Positions 16,926 through 23,477 of a stretch of DNA of 33,276 nt are shown here, in pieces (the first letter of the stretch is position 1; every line of letters begins with the position of its first letter). Made by a program: the position numbers and the translations under genes. Below the pieces are notes generated by a model. The model had not been told where the DNA came from. It worked only from the letters and a program-made list of their open reading frames with translations, and did not search any database. Location: assembly GCA_022844265.1 (NCBI GenBank), contig JALHMA010000019.1, forward strand, positions 1-33,276, given 5' to 3'. This stretch comes from Saprospiraceae bacterium. GTDB taxonomy: Bacteria; Bacteroidota; Bacteroidia; Chitinophagales; Saprospiraceae.

Positions 16926-17708
16926 ATGTCTGCAACCGCTGCATCCGCTCAGGAAGGAGCCTTCAAAACAGTCCAGAACATACTCATTTCTCAAGCCCAA
17001 CCGGCCATCCGTACACAGTACGACGAGTTGGAAAAACGATTTGATGTACGCATCGACTTTGTCCCATTTGTGACGATTGAAGGCCTTACGGAAAAGGAAT
17101 ACCGCAAAAATCGGGTTTATCCGAACGATTACACGGCCATCGTTTTTACCAGTAAAAATGCGGTGGATCATTTTTTTCGCCTCTGTGGAGAATTGCGCAT
17201 CAAAATGTCGGAGGAAATGAAATACTTCTGTTCGACTGAAGCGATTGCCAATTATCTGCAAAAATTTATCATGTTCCGAAAAAGAAAGGTGTTCAACGGC
17301 ACCAAATCTATCCCGGAACTCAAATCCTACATCCTCCGCAACAAGGAAGAAAAATTCTTCCTGCCCTGCAACGACCAGGGCAATCCCGATGTGATCCGGT
17401 TTTTCCGCGACCTGAAAGTGCCGATCCAGGAAGCCGTGATGTACCGCACCGTCAATAACGATCTTACCGAACTGAAGGACATCAAGTACGACATCATTGC
17501 GTTCTTTTCGGCTCTTGAAATAAAATCCATGTTCGAGCAGTTCCCGGATTTCAAGCAGGAAGACCGCCGCATCTGTGTATTTGGAACATCTGCCAGCAAG
17601 GCCGTTACCGAACGCGGCATGACGGTCAGTATGCAGGCCGGTACACCGGAAGCGCCTTCTATTGCAGTGGCTTTGGAGAACTATTTGAAGGTGTCGAATA
17701 AGAAGTAA
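16926..17708 (+). CDS. hemD: Uroporphyrinogen-III synthase-like protein
   Basis: HemD closes hydroxymethylbilane to uroporphyrinogen III in tetrapyrrole synthesis. The 260-residue product starts MSATAASAQEGAFKTVQNIL at ATG 16926. The extension upstream to 16815 (TTG) adds residues unlike the family, so I reject it. Matching stretches from memory of the Bacteroidota family are RIDFVPFVTIEGL, AIVFTSKNAVDHFFR, MKYFCSTEAIANYLQK, DIIAFFSALEIKSMF and CVFGTSASKAVTERG. They fit the two alternating Rossmann-like domains of HemD. It follows DUF4271 by 120 bp and precedes ccmB by 18 bp, suggesting co-transcription with cytochrome c maturation genes. HemD is poorly conserved, so assignment rests on overall pattern and context. 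Confidence 0.85.
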   Translation: MSATAASAQEGAFKTVQNILISQAQPAIRTQYDELEKRFDVRIDFVPFVTIEGLTEKEYRKNRVYPNDYTAIVFTSKNAVDHFFRLCGELRIKMSEEMKYFCSTEAIANYLQKFIMFRKRKVFNGTKSIPELKSYILRNKEEKFFLPCNDQGNPDVIRFFRDLKVPIQEAVMYRTVNNDLTELKDIKYDIIAFFSALEIKSMFEQFPDFKQEDRRICVFGTSASKAVTERGMTVSMQAGTPEAPSIAVALENYLKVSNKK

Positions 17709-17726
17709 ATACCTTATTCCCCAACC

Positions 17727-18371
17727 ATGCTGTTTACCCTGCTAAAAAAGGAATTTTTACTCGAATTCCGCCAACGCTACGCCATCAGCGGCATTGTGTT
17801 GTATGTATTCAGTATGGTCTTCGTGGTGTATGCCGCCAGCATCAAAGTACAGCCCCAGGTCTGGAATGTATTGTTTTGGCTGATCGTCCTCTTCGCCAGT
17901 ATCAATGCCGTAGTGAAAAGTTTTGTGCAGGAGAGCGGCGCCAGGCAGTTGTATTACTACCAACTGGCTGACCCTGCCATGTTGCTGCTGGCCAAAATTA
18001 TTTACAACACCTTGTTATTGCTGGTATTAAGCCTGCTGGCATTCGGTTCGTACAGCATCGTAGCGGGCAATCCGGTGAAGGACATCGGGTTGTTTGCGCT
18101 GATCCTGTTGCTGGGCAGCCTGGGGTTCAGCATCGCCTTCACCTTTATCGCGTCCATCGCCGCAAAAGCCAACAACAGCGCAACGCTGATGGCCATTCTG
18201 AGTTTTCCGGTGATTATGCCCATTTTGCTGACGCTGGTGCGACTTTCTGCCATTGCCCTGCGTCTCATACAGGATACTTCCTATCAACGCGATATTGTAA
18301 ATCTCCTGGCCATAGATACCATCCTGATCACACTTACATTTGTGCTTTTTCCGTATGTTTGGCGTGATTGA
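17727..18371 (+). CDS. ccmB: Cytochrome c maturation membrane protein CcmB (ABC permease)
   Basis: CcmB is the integral membrane part of the CcmAB ABC transporter that works with CcmC to load heme onto CcmE. The 214-residue product has normal length and six hydrophobic segments. It begins with the cytoplasmic helix MLFTLLKKEFLLEFRQRYAI and contains the family stretch VKSFVQESGARQLYYYQLADPAMLLLAK. The gene lies 18 bp after hemD and 27 bp before ccmC. No ccmA gene is present in the window, so the ATPase must be encoded elsewhere. Confidence 0.93.
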   Translation: MLFTLLKKEFLLEFRQRYAISGIVLYVFSMVFVVYAASIKVQPQVWNVLFWLIVLFASINAVVKSFVQESGARQLYYYQLADPAMLLLAKIIYNTLLLLVLSLLAFGSYSIVAGNPVKDIGLFALILLLGSLGFSIAFTFIASIAAKANNSATLMAILSFPVIMPILLTLVRLSAIALRLIQDTSYQRDIVNLLAIDTILITLTFVLFPYVWRD

Positions 18372-18398
18372 GTTTTTTTAACGATCAAATTAGCAGCC

Positions 18399-19484
18399 AT
18401 GTGGTGGAAAACAGCCTCCGTCGTACTTATTGTATATACACTTCTTGCCGGCACGCTGCTGCCGCTCAAGCCGGGCATTACCTACATCAGCCCGCAAACA
18501 GCGCGTTCGGGTCAAACCGTGACCTTGCAACTACACGGATACAACAGTTTTTACACGAAAAGCCCCGCCAATGAAATACGGGTGTGGTTGCAATACGACT
18601 CCGTACACGCGCTCACAGGCCAAAATATCCGGGTGCTGAGCGATACCACGCTCGAAGTCAGTTTTCAAATTCCAACCCAACTGCCCCGTCCTACCCCTTC
18701 CGTGATGCTCAATGCCATTATTGACCATCCTTCGGACGGCGTGTCGCTGCTGCCGAGTGCCGTGGAAGTGGTGAAGGACACGATAGCCTCGCCTGCTACA
18801 TGGACGCAGAGCGAAATCAGTCAATTGCATGTCAAGAAGGATTTTTCGTTCCCTTACCGGAATGTCATTTACGAAAGTATCCGAAATACATACTTTCACG
18901 TGCCGATGTGGTTTGTACTGATGTTTCTTTTTGTTGCGTCGGCCTGGAACAGCATTCAATTCCTGCGATATTCCAACCCGGCCCAGGCAGCTGCGCTGGA
19001 CGCCAAAAAAGGCCAGTCGCTGCTCGATTTTGACCGCAAAGCAGCTGCTTATGCGGAAACCGGTTTGCTGTTTGGCATACTGGGATTGATTACCGGCATG
19101 CTTTGGGCACATTATGCCTGGGGAGCCGCCTGGAGCAACGACATCAAACAACTGATGACCGCCGTGGCGCTGCTTATTTATCTGGCCTATTTTATCCTGC
19201 GCCGCTCCTTCGACGAGCCGGAAAAGGGCGCCCGCCTGGCTGCCGTGTATAATATTTTCGCTTTTTCTTCGCTGATACCGCTCCTGTATATCGTGCCGCG
19301 TATGTTTGCCAGCCTTCACCCCGGCGCTACCGGCAATCCGGCATTCGGCAGCGAAGACCTGGACAATACCATGCGTATGGTGTTTTATCCGGCTATAATC
19401 GGCTGGAGTTTATTCGGTTTCTGGCTGGCGCAATTGAGGTTTCGCTACCAGCGCCTGCTCGATACCGCTACGGGGATTGATTGA
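18399..19484 (+). CDS. ccmC: CcmC-type heme-handling protein with an inserted Ig/IPT-like periplasmic domain
   Basis: CcmC binds heme at the periplasmic face and passes it to CcmE. This 361-residue version is longer than the usual about 240-250. A first membrane segment (about residues 5-25) is followed by about 130 extracytoplasmic residues resembling an IPT/TIG Ig-like fold (ITYISPQTARSGQTVTLQLHG). The CcmC core then begins at NTYFHVPMWFVLMF with the heme-ligand candidate His167. A tryptophan-rich motif follows (WAHYAWGAAW, 236-245), then a second candidate ligand His307 (SLHPGATGNP) and further membrane segments. The WWD motif is less canonical than in proteobacteria. It sits between ccmB and ccmD. 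Extended CcmC forms of this kind may be normal in the phylum; I could not check. Confidence 0.88.
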   Translation: MWWKTASVVLIVYTLLAGTLLPLKPGITYISPQTARSGQTVTLQLHGYNSFYTKSPANEIRVWLQYDSVHALTGQNIRVLSDTTLEVSFQIPTQLPRPTPSVMLNAIIDHPSDGVSLLPSAVEVVKDTIASPATWTQSEISQLHVKKDFSFPYRNVIYESIRNTYFHVPMWFVLMFLFVASAWNSIQFLRYSNPAQAAALDAKKGQSLLDFDRKAAAYAETGLLFGILGLITGMLWAHYAWGAAWSNDIKQLMTAVALLIYLAYFILRRSFDEPEKGARLAAVYNIFAFSSLIPLLYIVPRMFASLHPGATGNPAFGSEDLDNTMRMVFYPAIIGWSLFGFWLAQLRFRYQRLLDTATGID

Positions 19485-19525
19485 GAGATTCCGCTTTTCT
19501 TTTACCGAACAAAGCATTTTATAAC

Positions 19526-19765
19526 ATGAAATTTTTTAAAACCCGCATTTTTTTTACAATTATTCTGTTTCTGGCAATATCTTTGCCGTCCGTTTGGGCG
19601 CAGGGCAATCGCGACTATATGCGGGAAACAGGTAAAATAAACGTCGTTATCGGCGTTATTGTGCTCATTTTTCTCGGCATCGTCGTCTATGTGCTCCGCT
19701 TAGATCGGAAGCTAACCAAATTAGAGCACCAACTCAAAGACGACAAAAATGGGTGGACACATTAG
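19526..19765 (+). CDS. ccmD: CcmD-like small membrane protein
   Basis: The 79-residue product has a signal-like hydrophobic N-terminus (ending SVWAQ), a short polar stretch (GNRDYMRETGK), one membrane segment (INVVIGVIVLIFLGIVVYVL) and a basic/charged tail ending KNGWTH. This is the layout of the Bacteroidota CcmD family, which stabilises the CcmABC-CcmE heme complex. I choose ATG 19526; the in-frame start at 19481 would overlap ccmC and place polar residues before the signal. It follows ccmC by 41 bp and overlaps the glutamate dehydrogenase start by 17 bp, so the two genes are probably translationally coupled. Confidence 0.8.
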   Translation: MKFFKTRIFFTIILFLAISLPSVWAQGNRDYMRETGKINVVIGVIVLIFLGIVVYVLRLDRKLTKLEHQLKDDKNGWTH

Positions 19766-21164
19766 TTTTTTTAACAGCGTAGAAAACTACGTGGATAAGG
19801 CCGCAGCGTTTACAGACATACCGCGGGGGCTTATCGAACAAATCAAAGCGTGTAATCTTGTCCTGCAAATCCGGTTCCCGGTTCGTGTAGGCAATGATTA
19901 CGAGGTAATTGAAGCCTATCGCGTACAGCATAGCCACCACCGGTTGCCGACGAAAGGCGGTATCCGCTATGCCGAATCGGTAGACCAGGACGAAGTGATG
20001 GCATTGGCCGCGCTGATGTCTTACAAATGCGCTTTGGTGGATGTGCCTTTTGGCGGCGCCAAAGGTGGTATCAAAATTAATCCGGCCAAGTACACAACGG
20101 AACAGTTGCAAGGCATCACCCGCCGCTATACCGCCGAATTGGTCAAGAAAAACTTTATCGGCCCTGGTATCGATGTGCCTGCGCCCGATTATGGCACAGG
20201 CCCGCGTGAAATGGCCTGGATCCTGGACACTTACCAGGCATTGCGCCATGGCGAAATCGACTCCATTGCCTGTGTCACCGGCAAACCGGTCACACAAAAT
20301 GGTATCCGCGGCCGGGCGGAGGCGACCGGCAGGGGCGTATTCTACGGATTGCGCGAGTGCATTTCCCACGAGGAGGATATGAAAAAAATCGGCCTGACCA
20401 AAGGGATTGCCGGTAAAACAATGGTGGTGCAGGGTTTGGGTAATGTAGGTAGCAACACGGCACTCATCAGCCAAACGGAAGGTGACGTCAAAATCATCGG
20501 CATTGCAGAAAGGGAAGGTTCTATATACAACCCGAATGGAATTGATGTGGAAAAACTGCTCGCTTTCCGAAAAGAAACCGGCTCCATTATGGGTTTTCCG
20601 GGCTCTACTGCTTTGGAAAACAACCTGGCGGCCCTGGAACTCGAATGTGATATCCTGGTACCTGCTGCCCTGGAAAATCAGATTACGGTGGCCAATGCGC
20701 ACCGGATCAAGGCAAAGATTATTGCAGAGGCCGCCAATGGCCCCGTAACGGCAGACGCAGATCCAATTCTCCTGCAGAAAGGAATCATTATCCTGCCCGA
20801 CTTCTACATCAATGCAGGCGGTGTAACGGTTTCGTACTTCGAGTGGCTGAAAAACCTGTCGCACCACCGTTTCGGTCGCCTGGAAAACCGCTTCCACCAC
20901 AACCAGTTTGATGGTATTATCAGCAAAGTGGAAGAACTCACCGGCAAATCGATCAATGTCCGGGAGCGCGACTTCCTGACGCGCGGTGGTACGGAAATTG
21001 AATTGGTCAACTCCGGCCTGGAAGACACCATGATTACCGCTTATCAACAGATACGGGAAACAATGAAACAGCACCCGGATATTCCAGATATACGTACTGC
21101 TGCATTTGTCTGTTCGCTCAAAAAGATTGCCAGCGATTATATCTCGATGGGCATCTTCCCATAA
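19749..21164 (+). CDS. gdhA: Glutamate dehydrogenase (Glu/Leu/Phe/Val dehydrogenase family)
   Basis: The enzyme interconverts glutamate and 2-oxoglutarate plus ammonium in the cytoplasm. The 471-residue protein carries the substrate-binding loop LPTKGGIRY (Lys69), Lys93 and the catalytic motif PFGGAKGGI (Lys105), and DYGTG with Asp147. The Rossmann fingerprint GLGNVGS lies at about 229-235. The second beta strand ends GIAEREG with acidic Glu254, which favours NAD over NADP (inference). The start at ATG 19749 overlaps the ccmD end by 17 bp. This places a nitrogen enzyme at the end of a heme/cytochrome operon, and an Lrp/AsnC regulator gene follows downstream. A strong intrinsic terminator ends the unit. 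Leucine or phenylalanine dehydrogenase is less likely because length and N-terminal domain fit GDH. Confidence 0.93.
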   Translation: MGGHISFFNSVENYVDKAAAFTDIPRGLIEQIKACNLVLQIRFPVRVGNDYEVIEAYRVQHSHHRLPTKGGIRYAESVDQDEVMALAALMSYKCALVDVPFGGAKGGIKINPAKYTTEQLQGITRRYTAELVKKNFIGPGIDVPAPDYGTGPREMAWILDTYQALRHGEIDSIACVTGKPVTQNGIRGRAEATGRGVFYGLRECISHEEDMKKIGLTKGIAGKTMVVQGLGNVGSNTALISQTEGDVKIIGIAEREGSIYNPNGIDVEKLLAFRKETGSIMGFPGSTALENNLAALELECDILVPAALENQITVANAHRIKAKIIAEAANGPVTADADPILLQKGIIILPDFYINAGGVTVSYFEWLKNLSHHRFGRLENRFHHNQFDGIISKVEELTGKSINVRERDFLTRGGTEIELVNSGLEDTMITAYQQIRETMKQHPDIPDIRTAAFVCSLKKIASDYISMGIFP

Positions 21165-21189
21165 TCGGGCGCTGCGCACATCATTCGCC

Positions 21190-21262
21190 AAAAGGTCGAA
21201 TCAGCAGGTTTTGTTTGGCACTTTTTCGCCCAACGCCTGCCGATTCGGCCTTTTTGTGTTTT
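21190..21262 (+). terminator. Intrinsic terminator after glutamate dehydrogenase
   Basis: A 19-bp stem (21190-21208 with 21236-21254; one G-U pair and one mismatch) encloses a loop of about 27 nt and is followed by a T-rich tail. It begins 26 bp after the gdh stop. It is an ordinary terminator with no word array, in contrast to most ends here. Confidence 0.85.
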
Positions 21263-21399
21263 TGTCATTTATATTACATTTATCAACAAATATTTTTTGG
21301 TGATTTTGCAAAATGATGGCTTGGCGGGTGTTTTTTTATACACGAAACTGTCAAAAGTAGTTCATTAACAAAATTTACAAAGGTTTATTGGGCTACGGG

Positions 21400-21430
21400 T
21401 TGCATATTATTTTTTACTGACCTACCTTTG
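21400..21430 (+). promoter_or_regulatory. lrp promoter (TTG, 20 nt, TACCTTTG)
   Basis: TTG at 21400-21402 and an exact TAnnTTTG box at 21423-21430 are separated by 20 nt, the best match to the Bacteroidota primary-sigma consensus in the window. Transcription should start near 21437, giving a leader of about 42 nt. Confidence 0.8.
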
Positions 21431-21478
21431 ACCAACTTTTCCAAACCGAAATAAAATTTCATCAACTTAAGAAGTCCC

Positions 21479-21958
21479 ATGTCAGAGAAATTAGATAAAA
21501 TAGATTTGAAAATCCTCAAAATTTTGCAGGAAAACAGCAAAATTACCAACCTGGATTTGTCTAAAAAAATCGGCCTGTCGCCCGCACCAACCCTGGAGCG
21601 CGTTAAGAAACTAGAACAAAGCGATATTATTCAAAGCTACCACGCCCAGGTCAACCCACACCAAATGGGCCTGAATGTGAAAACATTTGTGCTGGTTTCT
21701 CTCGCATGGAAAAAAGAAAATGCACTCAATAATTTCCTGGAAAAGATTTCTCAAATTGATGAAGTAACTGAATGCTACATCATTACCGGTGAAGCGGACT
21801 TCCTGATGAAAATTGTTTGCCGCGATATTCCTACCTACGAACAGTTGTTGTTCAAAACGATCAGCCAAATCGAAGAAATTGAGCGCCTGAAAACATTGAT
21901 GACCCTTTCTACTGTGAAGGACTCTAAGGTGCTTCCTTATAACTATGATGAGAAGTGA
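21479..21958 (+). CDS. Lrp/AsnC family transcriptional regulator
   Basis: The 159-residue protein has the two-domain layout of feast/famine regulators. An N-terminal winged helix-turn-helix (about 1-60) contains LDKIDLKILKILQENSKITNLDLSKKIGLSPAPTLERVKKLE in family order. The C-terminal RAM ligand/oligomerisation domain (about 70-150) has VTECYIITGEADFLMKIVCRD. It probably senses an amino acid as an octamer or dimer and controls nearby or global amino-acid genes. Adjacent glutamate dehydrogenase is a plausible target, by position only. ATG 21479 follows a good promoter. Its stop codon (21956-21958) lies inside the first unit of a GTGAGAGAT word array. Confidence 0.93.
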   Translation: MSEKLDKIDLKILKILQENSKITNLDLSKKIGLSPAPTLERVKKLEQSDIIQSYHAQVNPHQMGLNVKTFVLVSLAWKKENALNNFLEKISQIDEVTECYIITGEADFLMKIVCRDIPTYEQLLFKTISQIEEIERLKTLMTLSTVKDSKVLPYNYDEK

Positions 21959-22006
21959 GAGATGTGAGAGAGTGAGAGATGTGAGAGATGTGAGAGAGTG
22001 AGAGAC
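21955..22006 (+). repeat. 8-9 bp word array GTGAGAGAT overlapping the lrp stop
   Basis: About six units alternate GTGAGAGAT and GTGAGAGA. The first unit contains the TGA stop codon of the Lrp gene. No inverted copy follows directly, but related words in the opposite sense flank the gldN terminator at 22395-22485. Confidence 0.85.
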
Positions 22007-22077
22007 GTAGAGTACACCGCTTCGAGTTAATCGTTTTCATATTAAGTGCTAGATCATTATTGCTTCCCGCACTTTTT

Positions 22078-22124
22078 CCAATAAAAAAGGAGAACGCTGA
22101 AAATGCGTTCTCCTTTTTTATTGG
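22078..22124. terminator. Bidirectional intrinsic terminator after lrp
   Basis: A perfect 20-bp stem (22078-22097 with 22105-22124) and a 7-nt loop. The outer stem is A-rich on the left and T-rich on the right, so a U-tract is produced on either strand. It serves the Lrp gene and would also block readthrough from the gld side. Confidence 0.9.
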
Positions 22125-22149
22125 ATGTGATTTAAAATGGTCTTTATGA

Positions 22150-22177
22150 CCTCACCCCCCGCCCCCCTCTCCAATGG
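22150..22177 (+). repeat. Dispersed C-rich repeat, copy 1 (CCTCACCCCCCG...CTCTCC)
   Basis: This 28-base segment recurs at 33132-33159 with one or two differences, both times in a 3' intergenic region on the plus strand and both ending CTCTCCAATGG. It has no coding potential. Confidence 0.7.
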
Positions 22178-22281
22178 CATTCTTATCAGGGAATGCTAAG
22201 AGTACTCGCTGGGGTTGTGTCAAAAGCCTCGCCAGTGAAAATTCGACCAAAGAGTGCCGAATAATGTTTGGCGCTGGCACT

Positions 22282-22314
22282 AAAGTTGTCAACTTTTAAA
22301 AAGTTGACAACTTT
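22282..22314. repeat. Perfect 16-bp palindromic hairpin AAAGTTGTCAACTTTT
   Basis: Arms 22282-22297 and 22299-22314 are exact reverse complements around a single base, and a T-run follows. It may act as an additional bidirectional terminator or be a dispersed palindromic element. Confidence 0.75.
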
Positions 22315-22413
22315 TTACATTACTTTTGGCAACAATAATTTGGTGCGAAAAAACGAATTCCTTCTACAAAGACTTTCGACAAAACCCGGTCGGGGCTCTC
22401 TCACCCTCTCACC

Positions 22414-22457
22414 TCTAATAAAAAAGGCGTAGCGTACATGGTGTACGCTACGCCTTT
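22414..22457 (-). terminator. Intrinsic terminator of the gldLMN transcript
   Basis: A perfect 16-bp stem (22442-22457 with 22423-22438) and a 3-nt loop, followed on the minus strand by TTTTTTATTAG. The stem starts exactly where the four-heptad array following the gldN stop ends. Confidence 0.92.
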
Positions 22458-22485
22458 CTCACTTCTCACCTCTCACTTCTCACCT
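22458..22485 (-). repeat. Four-heptad array filling the gap between gldN stop and terminator
   Basis: On the minus strand the units are AGGTGAG, AAGTGAG, AGGTGAG and AAGTGAG. The array begins at the base after the stop TAG (22488-22486) and ends at the base before the terminator stem, leaving no other sequence. Confidence 0.92.
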
Positions 22486-23376
22486 CTAGTACTGCCAGAG
22501 GTCGTGCTCGAAGTTAAAAATATCGTTTTTGATTCTTTCAGACTCCATCAGCATATCCACACCCTGTACATAATCGTCGATTTTACGGTCGTGTACGTTT
22601 GATTCCTTGTAGATATAGCTGGCGAAATAGCGCATTTCAAACATATCTTCCCAGGAGATTGTGGCATTGGTATTGCCACCCAGGGTAAATACGCGGTGAC
22701 GGGCGAACATTTCGCGGGCCTGTGGGTAGTACACCCAGAACATGGGTTTTTCAAAACGGAAGTTGCCTTCATTGTCCGTTACGTCAATCATCGGTGCAAT
22801 ACCGAGGATGCGCACCTGCAATTGAGAAACTTCTTTGTCGAAGAACCAGATTTCCTTGATACGGAAGCGTTTTACATTTTCCCAGTTGACGTCGTTGCGA
22901 ACGATAGCCACCTTCTCTTCGTAGGTTTCCGGGTCGAACGTAACAACAGTATCCGTTTTGGACAGTTGCGACAATACGTCGTCGGTACTCATACGTTTTT
23001 TAAATTTTGCACCGTCTTCATCGGTGGTATACACCGGCAAATCGCCTTTAGAGGCTGCATCGGACAAAATTTTGAAGAAAGGCTCTTCCGGGTACGCAAA
23101 TGGAAGATTCATTTTTTCGCGTACGTCGATCACACGCCAAACGCGTTTTTCCCAGAAGATATCGCTTTCGCGCACCGGCTGGTAGGAAAGCACTTTGCGC
23201 TCCAGCATGATTTCTTTTTTCACCACGTCATCCAGCGGCATTTCACCCGGCTCTTCTATTGTGATTTCTTCAGAAGGTTCGGTAGTCTCAATTTCTTCGG
23301 GGTCTTGGGCCAGCAGTGTTGTTCCGGACAGGAACATCAACAGGCATAAGCAAGTCCATTTCATAAAAGTTTGCAT
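22486..23376 (-). CDS. gldN: Gliding motility / T9SS protein GldN
   Basis: GldN (PorN in Porphyromonas) is a periplasmic component that binds the PorK/GldK ring and GldM shaft of the type IX secretion system. The 296-residue product has a signal peptide (ending TTLLAQDPEE), an acidic linker rich in Glu and Pro, and the family core. That core includes SDIFWEKRVWRVIDVREKMN, IKEIWFFDKEVSQLQVRILGIAP, KPMFWVYYPQAREMFA and SWEDMFEMRYFASYIYKESN. I choose ATG 23376; the TTG three codons upstream and the ATG at 23364 are alternatives. It is the last gene of gldLMN, 101 bp after gldM, with a hairpin in that gap. Confidence 0.95.
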   Translation of the reverse strand: MQTFMKWTCLCLLMFLSGTTLLAQDPEEIETTEPSEEITIEEPGEMPLDDVVKKEIMLERKVLSYQPVRESDIFWEKRVWRVIDVREKMNLPFAYPEEPFFKILSDAASKGDLPVYTTDEDGAKFKKRMSTDDVLSQLSKTDTVVTFDPETYEEKVAIVRNDVNWENVKRFRIKEIWFFDKEVSQLQVRILGIAPMIDVTDNEGNFRFEKPMFWVYYPQAREMFARHRVFTLGGNTNATISWEDMFEMRYFASYIYKESNVHDRKIDDYVQGVDMLMESERIKNDIFNFEHDLWQY

Positions 23377-23429
23377 GACTCGCAATTGGATTGTTGAGTG
23401 ATGAAAAATGTGTTTAGTAAGGAAGAAGA

Positions 23430-23465
23430 AGTCTTCAACCGGCTAAGAAACGCCGGTTGAAGACT
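23430..23465 (-). promoter_or_regulatory. Intra-operon hairpin between gldM and gldN
   Basis: A perfect 14-bp stem (AGTCTTCAACCGGC at 23430-23443 with 23452-23465) has an 8-nt loop. It begins 12 bp after the gldM stop. On the minus strand it is followed by TCTTCTTCC instead of a T-tract, so it is more likely an mRNA-stabilising or processing element or weak attenuator than a full terminator. Confidence 0.75.
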
Positions 23466-23477
23466 AATATTTTTCTC

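Larger units (their letters stand above)
21165..21478. other. Intergenic region: gdh terminator and lrp promoter
   Basis: The first 100 bp hold a strong terminator. The AT-rich middle (21265-21395) shows no gene or repeat. The last 80 bp hold a clear Bacteroidota promoter for the regulator gene. Confidence 0.8.
21959..22485. other. 527-bp convergent intergenic region between lrp and gldN
   Basis: No gene is supported here. In order it holds a word array, a perfect 20-bp-stem bidirectional terminator, a CCTCACCCCCC-type dispersed repeat, a 16-bp perfect palindrome, the gldN terminator and a four-heptad array. Segments 22180-22280 and 22315-22395 show nothing recognisable. Confidence 0.8.

Noticed and set aside
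19734-21191. 485-codon open frame antisense to glutamate dehydrogenase
   Set aside because: It mirrors the gdh codon pattern exactly, has no recognisable domain, and gdh on the plus strand is unambiguous.
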